Positions 1 through 8,595 of a stretch of 32,631 nt of DNA are shown piece by piece. The position numbers and the translations under genes were made by a program. Every line of letters starts with the position of its first letter. Positions within the stretch are counted from its first letter, which is position 1. This DNA is from DASPOJ01 sp049790315 (GTDB taxonomy: Bacteria; Acidobacteriota; Terriglobia; Acidiferrales; UBA7541), in contig JBAQYV010000174.1 of assembly GCA_049790315.1 (NCBI GenBank), positions 1 through 32,631 on the forward strand, written 5' to 3'. Below the pieces are notes generated by a model. The model searched no databases. It worked only from the letters and a program-made list of their open reading frames with translations, and was not told where the DNA came from.

Positions 1-825
1 AGCCCTCAAAACGAACCCGACATTTCACAGAGCTATCAGTCGGCTCTTTGGAGTGGGCAGCAGTTCCATGATTTCGTGCCTTTTCTGTCTTCTGCGCTTT
101 CGGCGGGCGGTTTCGGTGCCGTGAAAATTATAATTCCCGAAAATTCAGGGTGGTCTAGTTCGTACGATGGGTTCGCGAGCACCACGATGACGGATGCGGC
201 CGTGGCTCCTGAAGTGGGAATTCTGGCGCAGCACGGCTACATTGGGAACAACACGATCGTCGCGCCGACCAACTACGGATATGGGCAGCATGTCTGGATG
301 ACCGAGAACAGCGACAACACATCTCCCAGCTATGACGGAAGTATGACGGATGCATTGGCATGGGCTGGCAGAATCCACAGCTATCTTGTCACGGCACAGG
401 TGAGCGCATATGTGTGGTGGTACCTCTCCGACATGCCCGAACAAGGCGGTGGCACCGACAACTCGGCTCTTACCGATATAAACGGTAATATCCCGCTGCG
501 CGCCTACGTTACCGGGAACTGGAGCAAGTTCGTGCGGCCGGGCTGGCATCGGGTCGATGTCACCAACACGGGAACTCTGCTGGTTACCGCCTTTGAGAGC
601 GCGGATGGTACCCAATCAGCGGTAGTAGTGGTGAACAGCGCATCGTCGGACAGCCCACAGGTGTTTAGCGTGGGGACGGAGATGGGAACTTCGGTTGTTC
701 CGTGGATCACCTCGGCATCACAGCTACTCGTGCAGCAGCCCGCGGTAGCGATCAGCAATGCTTCCCTGGCTTACACGGTTCCCGCAAATACGGTAGTCAC
801 ATTTGTTGGTCAAACGTCGAATTGA
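1..825 (+). CDS. GH30 family glycoside hydrolase (glucuronoxylanase-like), 5'-truncated by window edge
   Basis: The reading frame is open from base 1, so the gene begins upstream; 274 residues are visible. It opens with SPQNEPD, the GH30 motif whose Glu (nt 13-15) is the acid/base catalyst. VWMTENSD carries the likely nucleophile Glu (nt 304-306), followed by YVWWYL, which lines the active site in GH30 enzymes. The segment SKFVRPGWHRVDV marks the transition from the (beta/alpha)8 barrel to the beta side domain, which fills the last ~110 residues and ends in a normal stop. The family cleaves plant or microbial beta-glycans, often glucuronoxylan, and is usually secreted. The N-terminus and any signal peptide lie outside the window. 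Family assignment is firm; exact substrate is inference. Confidence 0.85.
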   Translation, partial: SPQNEPDISQSYQSALWSGQQFHDFVPFLSSALSAGGFGAVKIIIPENSGWSSSYDGFASTTMTDAAVAPEVGILAQHGYIGNNTIVAPTNYGYGQHVWMTENSDNTSPSYDGSMTDALAWAGRIHSYLVTAQVSAYVWWYLSDMPEQGGGTDNSALTDINGNIPLRAYVTGNWSKFVRPGWHRVDVTNTGTLLVTAFESADGTQSAVVVVNSASSDSPQVFSVGTEMGTSVVPWITSASQLLVQQPAVAISNASLAYTVPANTVVTFVGQTSN

Positions 826-1100
826 GTGTGATTCGCGCGTAAACCAAAAGAAATTGGACCGGTGCGCGAGCGGATTGGTAGGGTGTTTGTGATGCAATTC
901 AGGAGGCCGTTCAGCGAAGATGACGGGAACTTGTGCGAAGGGTGCTTCTGGTACTCGCGCCAAGGCAGTTAACCGATGACCCCCAAAGTGTCCGGATTGG
1001 TTTTGTCGGCATCCTCCACCTGCTTGCGTTCCACCCTCAATATCTAGTTTGGTTTGCCACCATAGTATCTGATCTCGCTACGCCAACCGAAATTGAATGA
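826..1100. other. Intergenic stretch, no gene recognised
   Basis: No convincing coding sequence lies between the GH30 gene and rfbA. A 19-codon ORF at 920-979 follows an AGGAGG (901-906) but its spacing is 13 nt and its composition is unremarkable. No clear rho-independent terminator for the GH30 gene is visible. Confidence 0.5.
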
Positions 1101-1128
1101 TTGCTCGCAAACGGGTTCGGGTAATAAT
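1101..1128 (+). promoter_or_regulatory. Candidate sigma70-type promoter of the rfb operon
   Basis: TTGCTC (1101-1106), a 16-nt spacer and AATAAT (1123-1128). This would start transcription near 1135 and leave a leader of about 50 nt before rfbA. The match is partial; it is the best candidate seen in the gap. Confidence 0.35.
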
Positions 1129-1184
1129 CTAACGCCACACAATTCACGCCGATCGAGCAGTGCCCGGCAGGAGGCGCCATAAGC

Positions 1185-1952
1185 ATGAAGGGTGTAGTGC
1201 TTGCGGGAGGGACCGGCAGCCGCCTTAATCCGCTTACCCGCGTTACGAATAAGCACCTCCTCCCCATCTTCAATAAGCCGATGGTCTACTACCCCATTCA
1301 AACTCTCGTCAATGCCGGGATTGAAGAGATTCTACTTGTCACCGGCGGAAAGAATGCTGGTGATTTTTTGCGGTTACTGGGAAATGGTCACGATTTTGGA
1401 TTGAAGCATTTGAACTACACCTACCAGGAAGGTGAAGGTGGTATTGCCGAAGCGCTCGGTCTGGCGGAATACTTCGCCAGCGGGGAGCCGATCTGCGTGA
1501 TTCTCGGTGACAACATTATTGAGACCAATGTCCGGCAAGCGGTGGAAGGTTTCAAAAATCAGAAAGAAGGCGCGAAGATTCTGCTCAAGGAAGTAACCGA
1601 CGCCTCGCGATTCGGCGTGGCGGAAATCCGCGGGGAGCGGGTCATTGGCATCGAAGAGAAGCCCAAGTCTCCGAAGTCCAATTATGCCGTCATCGGGGTC
1701 TACCTTTACGACGCGACCGTATTCGAGAAAATTCGCCGTCTGAAACCTTCAGGCCGCGGCGAGCTCGAAATCACGGACGTGAACAACTTCTATATCGAAG
1801 AAGGAAAACTTACTTATGAAGTGCTGGCTGGTTGGTGGACGGACGCCGGCACGTTTGAATCCCTGTTACGCGCCAACACTCTGGTTGCCAAGACCGACGC
1901 TAATAAGATGATCGCCGCGGATCCGAAGCTTCTCGACAGAGACTCTCGATGA
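1185..1952 (+). CDS. rfbA: Glucose-1-phosphate thymidylyltransferase (short form)
   Basis: It makes dTDP-glucose from dTTP and glucose-1-phosphate, the first step of dTDP-L-rhamnose synthesis in the cytoplasm. The N-terminus has the nucleotidyltransferase signature LAGGTGSRLNPLT (residues 6-18) with downstream KHLLPIFNKPM. GDNI (about 108-111) is the metal-binding region, and EEKPKSPKSN and WWTDAGT are also conserved. The 255-aa length is shorter than the ~290 aa of enterobacterial RmlA and fits the short class of the family. The ATG is preceded by AGGAGG at 1169-1174, 10 nt away. The stop overlaps rfbB by 4 nt (ATGA). The complete downstream rfbBCD set makes the pathway assignment secure. 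Confidence 0.93.
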   Translation: MKGVVLAGGTGSRLNPLTRVTNKHLLPIFNKPMVYYPIQTLVNAGIEEILLVTGGKNAGDFLRLLGNGHDFGLKHLNYTYQEGEGGIAEALGLAEYFASGEPICVILGDNIIETNVRQAVEGFKNQKEGAKILLKEVTDASRFGVAEIRGERVIGIEEKPKSPKSNYAVIGVYLYDATVFEKIRRLKPSGRGELEITDVNNFYIEEGKLTYEVLAGWWTDAGTFESLLRANTLVAKTDANKMIAADPKLLDRDSR

Positions 1953-2998
1953 AAATTTTGGTGACGGGCGGCGCTGGATTTATCGGGTCCAATTTTATTC
2001 AATATGCGCTTGGCCTGGGCCAACGCTACTCGGTTGTGAATTACGATAAGCTGACCTACGCGGGAAATCTTGCAAACCTCGATTCGGTCGCGGCCAATGC
2101 CCAATATCAATTTGTGAAAGGTGATGTCTGCGACGCGATTGAGGTCGAGGGTGCGATGAAGGGTTGCGACGCCGTCGTTCACTTTGCCGCGGAATCCCAC
2201 GTTGACCGGAGTATTTACGAGCCGGCAGATTCGATCGAGACCAACGTCAAAGGTACATTCATCTTATTGCAGGCCGCGCGAAAACTGAATGTCGCCCGCT
2301 TCGTTCACATCTCGACCGACGAAGTTTACGGCGACATGCCGCCAGGGTCCTCTGCGGACGAAAATTCATCACTACAGCCCAGTAGCCCATATTCCGCTTC
2401 GAAAGCGGCGTCGGACTTGCTCGTCCGTTCCTACGTGCGCACCTACGGGTTTCCCGCGCTCATCACCCGGTCCTCCAATAACTACGGACCGTATCAGTTT
2501 CCGGAAAAGTTCCTGCCGCTAATGATCACAAATGCGTTGGACGATAAGCCGCTGCCGATCTATGGCGACGGCAAACAGGAACGTGAATGGTTGCACGTTG
2601 AAGATAACTGTCGTGGCATTTTCGCCGTTCTCGAACGGGGCCGTGTCGGCGAGGTCTATAACATTGGCGGTCTCGACGCGGAAGAAAATCTGACCATGGC
2701 GCGCCGGCTACTTCGTTTAACTGGGAAAGACGAATCGTTGCTCACTTATGTGAAAGATCGTCCCGGCCATGATCGGCGCTACGCCTTGAATTGTCACAAA
2801 ATGGAGCGCGAGCTCGGTTGGCAACCCGCCACATCGCTCGACGAAGGTTTGCGCCAAACAATTGATTGGTACAGGAATAACCTGGATTGGTTGGCTGGTG
2901 TCCGCGGCGGAGGCTATCGCTCTTATTACCAAAAATATTATGAGAATCGCGATGCGTCTTTACGTGCTATCGGAAACGCGGATTCGGGAACTCGTTAG
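1949..2998 (+). CDS. rfbB: dTDP-glucose 4,6-dehydratase
   Basis: An extended short-chain dehydrogenase that converts dTDP-glucose to dTDP-4-keto-6-deoxyglucose with bound NAD. The Rossmann motif TGGAGFIGSNF is at residues 6-16. STDEVYGD carries the Thr-Asp-Glu catalytic set of this family, and YSASKAASD provides the Tyr/Lys pair. SNNYGPYQFPEK and DRPGHDRRY are strongly diagnostic of RmlB. Length 349 aa is typical. The start overlaps the rfbA stop (ATGA), suggesting coupled translation; 84 nt separate it from rfbC. Confidence 0.95.
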   Translation: MKILVTGGAGFIGSNFIQYALGLGQRYSVVNYDKLTYAGNLANLDSVAANAQYQFVKGDVCDAIEVEGAMKGCDAVVHFAAESHVDRSIYEPADSIETNVKGTFILLQAARKLNVARFVHISTDEVYGDMPPGSSADENSSLQPSSPYSASKAASDLLVRSYVRTYGFPALITRSSNNYGPYQFPEKFLPLMITNALDDKPLPIYGDGKQEREWLHVEDNCRGIFAVLERGRVGEVYNIGGLDAEENLTMARRLLRLTGKDESLLTYVKDRPGHDRRYALNCHKMERELGWQPATSLDEGLRQTIDWYRNNLDWLAGVRGGGYRSYYQKYYENRDASLRAIGNADSGTR

Positions 2999-3066
2999 AT
3001 CTGACGGCAATGTAAGCGCATTTCCAATCGCACTCGAAAGGCCGCGTCCCCGCAGTCCAAACGCTC

Positions 3067-3072
3067 AGGAGA
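3067..3072 (+). promoter_or_regulatory. Ribosome binding site deciding the rfbC TTG start
   Basis: AGGAGA lies 10 nt upstream of a TTG. No ATG lies between it and the conserved N-terminal region of rfbC, so this site supports TTG at 3083 as the start. Confidence 0.6.
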
Positions 3073-3082
3073 AATAGATACG

Positions 3083-3643
3083 TTGCAGCGAATCGACACA
3101 ACCTTGCCTGAAGTCTTCGAACTGCGGCCCAAGATTTTTAGCGATGCTCGCGGCTTCTTCATGGAGACCTATCACGCTGGAAAGTTTGCGGATTTGGGAA
3201 TTGTCGAATCGTTCGTTCAAGACAACCAATCCCAATCGTCGAAGAACACGCTGCGCGGTCTTCACTACCAGTTGCATCATCCACAGGCCAAACTCTGTCG
3301 CGTAGTTGAGGGCGAAGCCCTGGATGTCGTGGTGGATATTCGATTTGGTTCGACACATTTCGGCAAATCGACAAGTGTCCATCTCTCCGCAAAAGAACAA
3401 AATCAGATTTATATTCCCGCTGGATTCGCACACGGATTTCTTGCTCTTAGCGACGGCGTCCAATTTCTCTACAAGTGCAGCGATTTCTATGATCTGTCCG
3501 ACGAGCGCGGAATTTTGTGGAGCGACCCCAGTCTCAACATTTCGTGGGGTGTCGCTGATCCTCTGGTTTCCGAGAAAGATTCGAAATATCCCCGACTAAT
3601 CGACGTTCTTCCTGAGTTTTTGCCGCGGTTTTCCGGAAAATGA
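3083..3643 (+). CDS. rfbC: dTDP-4-dehydrorhamnose 3,5-epimerase
   Basis: A cofactor-independent cupin that epimerises C3 and C5 of dTDP-4-keto-6-deoxyglucose, the third step to dTDP-L-rhamnose. Family hallmarks are FFMETYHAGKFADLGI near the N-terminus, RGLHYQ with the catalytic His, DVVVDIR, PAGFAHGFLALSD, and YKCSDFYD with the catalytic Tyr. Length 186 aa is normal. The start is TTG, supported by the AGGAGA site upstream. The stop overlaps the ATG of rfbD by 4 nt. Confidence 0.95.
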   Translation: MQRIDTTLPEVFELRPKIFSDARGFFMETYHAGKFADLGIVESFVQDNQSQSSKNTLRGLHYQLHHPQAKLCRVVEGEALDVVVDIRFGSTHFGKSTSVHLSAKEQNQIYIPAGFAHGFLALSDGVQFLYKCSDFYDLSDERGILWSDPSLNISWGVADPLVSEKDSKYPRLIDVLPEFLPRFSGK

Positions 3644-4572
3644 AACCCAAGATCCTTCTCACCGGCAAAAGCGGCCAAGTCGGCAGGGAACTCGAACTCT
3701 TGCTGCCGCGCGTGGGCGAAGTCATTGCGCTGGATCGCCAGCAGTTAGATTTCACAAATCCGGCGGACATTCGTCGAATCATCCGCGACGTCCGTCCGCA
3801 GATAATCGTTAATGCCGCTGCATACACTGCCGTCGATCTGGCCGAACAAGAAGAAGCAACAGCGCGCGCAATCAACGCTCACGCTCCCGCAGTGCTTGCC
3901 GAGGAAGCCATGAAAATAGGCGCCGCTCTCATCCATTACTCGACGGACTATGTATTCGACGGATCGAAACGCACCCCGTATGAAGAGGCCGATCCGCCGA
4001 GTCCCGTCAATGTCTATGGAAGGACAAAAATCGCAGGTGAACAATCTATCCGCGAAACTGGTGTGCCGCACCTGATCTTCCGGACGGAGTGGGTATACGC
4101 CAAACAAGGTCGCAATTTTCTGCTCACGATTTTGAAGCTCGCGACGCAGCGTGAGGAATTGAGGGTCGTGTCCGATCAAATCGGCACGCCCACATCGGCT
4201 CGCGAGATCGCGCAGGCAACAACTGAAATTCTGGGCCGGATTTTCGCGACGCACGAGAATCATCTAGCTTGGCCCGATGTCGCTGGCACGTATCACATGA
4301 CGGCGGCCGGCGAAACAAACTGGTGCGAATTTGCGAACGCGATCCTGGAGGAGGCATCGCAAGTGGACCCGCCGGCCGCGTGGCTAGTGACGGCCGCCGG
4401 TGCGCGGCCACGGATCGCGAAACAAGTTACACCTGTGCGGTCTGATGAGTACCCTGCCGCCGCCCGCCGCCCTCCGTACTCTGTGCTCTCCAACTCTCGT
4501 CTGGCGCAAGTATTCGGAGTGCGGCTTCCTGATTGGCGCGCGCAACTGCACCGTTTTTTCACCAGCACCTAG
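3640..4572 (+). CDS. rfbD: dTDP-4-dehydrorhamnose reductase
   Basis: It reduces the 4-keto group to give dTDP-L-rhamnose, the last step of the pathway. The NAD(P)H-binding start is LLTGKSGQVGREL. Other family motifs are NAAAYTAVDLAE, STDYVFDG and YGRTKIAGE, which holds the catalytic Tyr and Lys. Length 310 aa is slightly long because of a loop near residues 250-285 that includes a GC-rich run. It ends the rfb operon; no glycosyltransferase using the sugar lies in the window. The next gene is on the opposite strand after 107 nt, with only a weak 5-bp hairpin between them. Confidence 0.94.
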   Translation: MKPKILLTGKSGQVGRELELLLPRVGEVIALDRQQLDFTNPADIRRIIRDVRPQIIVNAAAYTAVDLAEQEEATARAINAHAPAVLAEEAMKIGAALIHYSTDYVFDGSKRTPYEEADPPSPVNVYGRTKIAGEQSIRETGVPHLIFRTEWVYAKQGRNFLLTILKLATQREELRVVSDQIGTPTSAREIAQATTEILGRIFATHENHLAWPDVAGTYHMTAAGETNWCEFANAILEEASQVDPPAAWLVTAAGARPRIAKQVTPVRSDEYPAAARRPPYSVLSNSRLAQVFGVRLPDWRAQLHRFFTST

Positions 4573-4679
4573 CGCTTTGAGGGACCAAGTTAGGGTAATT
4601 TCTCTAACCTGCGGGTGCGCTCACCATGGCCTGATTACCACGGGAGATTCGGAGGGAAGGGTGTCTTTTGCGTGAGCGA

Positions 4680-5732
4680 CTACGGTATGGTCACGGAAAC
4701 GGGAGTTGAGAAGGCGCTCTCGATATTGTTGGAACCCACAGATGTTACAGCGTATATGTAAGTTTGGCCTGACGCCACTGTCGAATCCTGATAGCTAGTC
4801 GACGAAACAATGGCGTCCGTCAACTTGGAAAGCTGATTGTCCGCCGGCGCGCTGCGATAGACATAATATCCGACTACTGTAGAAACGCTAGGGTTCCAAC
4901 TCAGCGCGACCGTATTCTGCGTGGTGGCAGCGCCATTGCCGGAAAGTCCCACCTGCACTGGCGGAGCGTTGCTCGTCACAATCAAATTGCCGGTGGCCAG
5001 GCCCGTCACCGTCGGGCTGAAATTCACCGCGACGGTCACTGATTGGTTCGGCGCAAGCGTAACCTCCGGCGCATCGTTCACGGCGAAAGCAACTCCTCCC
5101 GCGGAGACGGACGAAATGCTAACGGCGGAGTTTCCAGTATTCGTCAGCGTAACAGTCTGAGTCGTGGCCGCTCCAACCGGGGCATTTCCAAAACTGACTG
5201 AAGAGGAACTCACGGTGAGTTGAGCGAGTGCGGCACCCACCGTCGCGCTCAGACCAATTGTCATCGGGGAGGCAGGTGCATTGCTTGCAACCACCAATGT
5301 CCCGAAGACTCCGCCGGGTTTCGTCGATTCGAAGGTCACCACAAGAGACGCGCTCTGTCCCGCAGCCAATTGAAGTGGCAGCGAAATCCCAGTTGCGCCA
5401 TATCCGTTTCCCGTCGTGGCAACTTGCGTCACGATCAAGTCAGTCGATCCGACATTCGACAAAAGCACCGTCTGAGTGTAATTCACGCCCACGAGCACAT
5501 TTCCGAATGCCACCGCTGATGGTGTCGCCAGAACTGGTACTGGCATCACTTGGCTCGCTCTTAGGGCGGCTGCATTGTCGCTCCGCGCGACAAGCGAAGT
5601 TGAGTTCGTTTGCGATTGAAATCTCCCCAGCGACTCCGTGTAGCTGATGCATCCCGAGAGATTGAGCAATCCCACGAAGAAAAGGCCCAGGCAGAATTTT
5701 GATCGGAATGAAGTACGTCCAGAAAATTTCAA
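4680..5732 (-). CDS. Lipoprotein with two choice-of-anchor D (HYDIN-like) repeats and a C-terminal FnIII-like domain
   Basis: The chosen TTG start at 5732 gives a textbook lipoprotein signal: a basic N-terminus, then LGLFFVGLLNLSGC, with the lipidated Cys at residue 28. The ORF stays open to another TTG at 5858, but that adds 42 residues that look non-coding and would bury the signal. Two ~100-residue Ig-like repeats follow, each starting with a (V/A)xFGNxxVG motif (AVAFGNVLVG, SVSFGNAPVG) and containing SNxG or TNTG turns. The last ~80 residues, with YYVYRS and SGQTYIYAVTSV, are fibronectin type III-like. Such proteins are common in acidobacterial genomes and are thought to act at the cell surface; no function is known. 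The neighbour at 5967-8276 has the same architecture with six repeats. Confidence 0.75.
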   Translation of the reverse strand: MKFSGRTSFRSKFCLGLFFVGLLNLSGCISYTESLGRFQSQTNSTSLVARSDNAAALRASQVMPVPVLATPSAVAFGNVLVGVNYTQTVLLSNVGSTDLIVTQVATTGNGYGATGISLPLQLAAGQSASLVVTFESTKPGGVFGTLVVASNAPASPMTIGLSATVGAALAQLTVSSSSVSFGNAPVGAATTQTVTLTNTGNSAVSISSVSAGGVAFAVNDAPEVTLAPNQSVTVAVNFSPTVTGLATGNLIVTSNAPPVQVGLSGNGAATTQNTVALSWNPSVSTVVGYYVYRSAPADNQLSKLTDAIVSSTSYQDSTVASGQTYIYAVTSVGSNNIESAFSTPVSVTIP

Positions 5733-5966
5733 TTCAGAATTCTTAGAGCGCCGCGAGATCTCGCGTATTGGTTGGGGCACCACGCGGCGGAAATTATCGA
5801 CGAAGAGCGCCGCGAAGTCTAGTGGAGAACATTTGGAAAGATCGAGATCGGGTTCCAAAAAAGAAGCGCTTTGTTACATTTCTGTGACAGGCCGACGCTA
5901 TGTGTCCGAGTACCATCCAGGTTCTTTCGTTGCGTCGATCTCTTGATTCTACTTGCTGCCGAACCC

Positions 5967-8276
5967 TTACGGAACGATCGCTGTCGCTGGGCTTGAGAAC
6001 GTGCTTTCGTTGCCGTTGTTATCAACCGCGGTGACCACGTAGTAGTAAGTCTGGCCGGCAGAAACGGTCGTGTCGGAATATTGCTCGGCCGAGACAGCTG
6101 CGGATGGATTCAACTTCGCATACCCAGAACCCAGCGTTGTCGAACGGTACGCGTAGTATCCGACCACGTCAGTGGACGTGCTGGCGGTCCACGCGAGCGC
6201 CACAGAGAACTGAGCCCCGGTGCCCGAAAGTGGAATTTGGAGCGTTGCTGCGTTGCTGGTAACTGTGATGCTGGCGCCGGAGACAGTTCCTGTCGTGGTC
6301 GGATCGAAAGTGACTGTCAGTGTCGCCGTTTGAGTCGGCATCAAGGTCACGCCGCTTGACACACCGCTTACGCTGAATCCCGCGCCTGCAACAGACACAC
6401 TCGAGATTGTGACGTTGGAGTTGCCCGTGTTGGTCAGCGTCGTTGTGAGGGGTGTGCTGGTGTTCACATTGACGCTGCCAAAGCTTAGTGTCGTCTGGCT
6501 GGCTGACAATAGGGTGGTTTCCGTGACGGATGTTCCGCTCAATGGAATCGCATACTGTGCGGGCGAGCCGTTCGACATGAGTACGATGGATCCGCTGACC
6601 GGCGTTCCTGACGCTGTAGTCGGTGTGAACACTGCATCGAAGGTCGCGCTGCTGCCAGCGGCGATCGTTGTCGATGTAGAAAGTCCCGTTACACTGAACC
6701 CGGTGCCGGTCACGTTGATCTGCGAGAAGGTCAGGGTGGCGTTTCCGGTGTTCTTGAGAAGGATACTTTGGGAGCTGTTGCTACCGACGACCACGCCGGT
6801 GAAAGTTGCCGACGTCGGAGTTGCAGATACCACGGGCTGAAGCCCGGTTCCGCTCAGAGCGATTGTCGCCGGTGAGTTGGGCGCATTGCTGCTGATCAAG
6901 ATGCTACCTGCGGGGCTTCCAGCGGCCGTTGGTGTAAACGTTGCGGTAAAAGTTGCATTTTCTCCCGCGGTGATAATTTTGCCCGCGGACAAACCGCTGA
7001 TGCTGTAGCCGGTTCCCGAAGCGCTGGCCGCGGAAATTGTCAGCGAGGCATTCCCCTTATTGGATAAGGTGATTGTCTGGGGGTTATTGCTGCCCACTGT
7101 GACGTTCCCAAAGCTCACGCTCGCGGGGCTCACCGTTAGCTGGGCTTGTGTTTGCGTCGCCGTTCCGCTCAGCACCATCGAGAGTGTGGAATTCGAAGCG
7201 TTGCTTGTGATCGCAATCGAACCGCTCGGGCTCCCGGCGGAAGTCGGTGCGAATACGGCATTGAAAGATGCGCTTTGGCCGGGATTGATCACCTGGCCCG
7301 CGGACAAACCGCTGATGCTGTAACCAGTCCCAGACGCGATCGCTGCTGAAATTGTCACGCTAGCCGTCCCGGTATTGGTGAGGGAGATCGGCAAAGTAGA
7401 TGTTGTGTTAATCAGGATGCTGCCGAAACCTACTGTCGCCGGAGTTGGTGAAAGCGTCCCTTGCGCCCCAGTTCCGCTCAGAGCGATCGTGGCTTGTGAA
7501 TTAGAGGCGTTGCTGCTGATCGAAATACTTCCCGCCGGGCTGCCAGTTGTCGTGGGCGCAAATTTCGCGGTGAAAGTCATGTTTTTGCCGGCGGCAATAA
7601 CTTGGCCTGCCGCCAATCCGCTGGCGCTGTAGCCCGTTCCTGCGACGCTAGCCGCGGAAATCGTTATTGAAGTGTTTCCCGTGTTGTTTAGGGTGACCGT
7701 CTGCGTGCCATTGCTGCCCAACGCGACGTTACCAAAGTTCACGCTTACTGGACTGATTGTCAACTGCGGTGGGGTTTGCGTTGCCGTTCCCGTAAGAGCG
7801 ATTGAAACTTGCGAAGTCGATGCGTTGCTTGCGATCGTAACGGCGCCGGTTGGACTCCCGGTGGACGTTGGTGTGAACGTTGCGTTGAACGGTGCATTCT
7901 GGCCCGCGCCAATCACTTGTCCGGCGGACAACCCGCTGATGCTGAAGCCGGTACCCGAAGCACTGGCCGTTGAGATTGTTACGCTGGCTGTTCCGGTGTT
8001 GCTGAGCGTGATCGGAACAGACATGTTGCTCCCCACCTGTACGCTGCCGAAGCTGACAGCGCCTGTACTCGGCGTGAGGGCCCCAACCGCTGGATCCTGA
8101 ACCTGGGCTTTTGTTCCCGACGACGCGCTCGTGACTCCAGCGCAGCTCGAAAGCCCAGCGAGGGCTACCAGCACAGCCAGGATTGCGGCTAGCGGAAAGT
8201 TACTGCGGACGCTGCCTTTGCCCCTGGCGGCTGGGGCGACGATTGCTTGGGTCCTGGATTGGCCGTATGAATTCAT
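5967..8276 (-). CDS. Large lipoprotein with six choice-of-anchor D (HYDIN-like) repeats and a C-terminal FnIII-like domain
   Basis: The N-terminus has a hydrophobic stretch followed by the lipobox LSSC (Cys about residue 45), so a lipid-anchored envelope protein is expected. Six Ig-like repeats follow with a period of about 103-107 residues; their FG-type start motifs (for example VSFGSVQVG, VNFGNVALG) sit near residues 74, 179, 282, 387, 490 and 597. Recurrent TGYSISGLSAGQVI and GSPAGSI segments show recent internal duplication. The final ~80 residues are FnIII-like (GYYAYRS, SAGQTYYYVVTAV). ATG at 8276 was preferred; a GTG one codon upstream is equally possible, and neither has a good ribosome binding site. 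Likely a paralogue of the gene at 4680-5732. Role unknown; adhesion or surface-layer function is only a guess. Confidence 0.82.
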   Translation of the reverse strand: MNSYGQSRTQAIVAPAARGKGSVRSNFPLAAILAVLVALAGLSSCAGVTSASSGTKAQVQDPAVGALTPSTGAVSFGSVQVGSNMSVPITLSNTGTASVTISTASASGTGFSISGLSAGQVIGAGQNAPFNATFTPTSTGSPTGAVTIASNASTSQVSIALTGTATQTPPQLTISPVSVNFGNVALGSNGTQTVTLNNTGNTSITISAASVAGTGYSASGLAAGQVIAAGKNMTFTAKFAPTTTGSPAGSISISSNASNSQATIALSGTGAQGTLSPTPATVGFGSILINTTSTLPISLTNTGTASVTISAAIASGTGYSISGLSAGQVINPGQSASFNAVFAPTSAGSPSGSIAITSNASNSTLSMVLSGTATQTQAQLTVSPASVSFGNVTVGSNNPQTITLSNKGNASLTISAASASGTGYSISGLSAGKIITAGENATFTATFTPTAAGSPAGSILISSNAPNSPATIALSGTGLQPVVSATPTSATFTGVVVGSNSSQSILLKNTGNATLTFSQINVTGTGFSVTGLSTSTTIAAGSSATFDAVFTPTTASGTPVSGSIVLMSNGSPAQYAIPLSGTSVTETTLLSASQTTLSFGSVNVNTSTPLTTTLTNTGNSNVTISSVSVAGAGFSVSGVSSGVTLMPTQTATLTVTFDPTTTGTVSGASITVTSNAATLQIPLSGTGAQFSVALAWTASTSTDVVGYYAYRSTTLGSGYAKLNPSAAVSAEQYSDTTVSAGQTYYYVVTAVDNNGNESTFSSPATAIVP

Positions 8277-8325
8277 CACACGTCTAGTCTAGGAACCAGA
8301 CAGACTGGCTATCTACTGGTCAGAG

Positions 8326-8400
8326 GACCGAAGAACGGTCAGGCGACGTTGCCTGTTCGACTCCGCACGCCCCGCTGCTCGTAGGTCCTGACGCCTGACC
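8326..8400. repeat. Nested inverted repeats in a divergent intergenic region
   Basis: GGTCAGGCG (8337-8345) is perfectly complementary to CGCCTGACC (8392-8400), a 9-bp stem spanning 46 nt. A competing hairpin GACCG-aagaa-CGGTC (8326-8340) and AGGC-gacgtt-GCCT (8341-8354) overlap its left arm, and AGGTC-GACCT overlaps the right arm. The region lies in the 5' region of both the six-repeat lipoprotein (minus) and the VanZ-like gene (plus), so it could be a structured leader on either strand. No known riboswitch consensus was recognised. Confidence 0.45.
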
Positions 8401-8506
8401 TTCGGGCCGGTTCGCTGTAGCGGCGTATTCTAAAGAGGGGTAAGGCTTTAGCTGATTCCTCGGTGGGGGAAGCTCTCGCTCATATAAGCTGATCTTGGGT
8501 TGCCGC

Positions 8507-8532
8507 TTGACGTCCCAATCTCATGCTAGACT
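8507..8532 (+). promoter_or_regulatory. Candidate promoter of the VanZ-like gene
   Basis: TGCTAGACT (8524-8532) matches an extended -10 element (TGnTAnnnT). TTGACG at 8507-8512 lies only 14 nt upstream of the -10, which is shorter than usual, so the extended -10 would carry most of the activity. Transcription would start near 8539. Confidence 0.35.
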
Positions 8533-8595
8533 GACGCTACCAAACCCAAGAAAATCGCCTTCGGCACCCGGTCTGTGCGGGGCGCGGTGCTTCGA

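Noticed and set aside
920..979. 19-codon ORF after an AGGAGG
   Set aside because: The ribosome site is 13 nt away and the peptide has no hydrophobic segment or other feature; likely chance.
5967..8276. Periodic DNA repeats considered as a CRISPR or satellite array
   Set aside because: The period is about 310 nt, in frame, and explained by protein repeats; there are no short identical repeats with spacers.
8346..8391. GTTCGACTCC inside the structured intergenic region, reminiscent of a tRNA T arm
   Set aside because: The flanking bases do not form a T stem and no acceptor or anticodon arm can be found, so a tRNA remnant is not supported.
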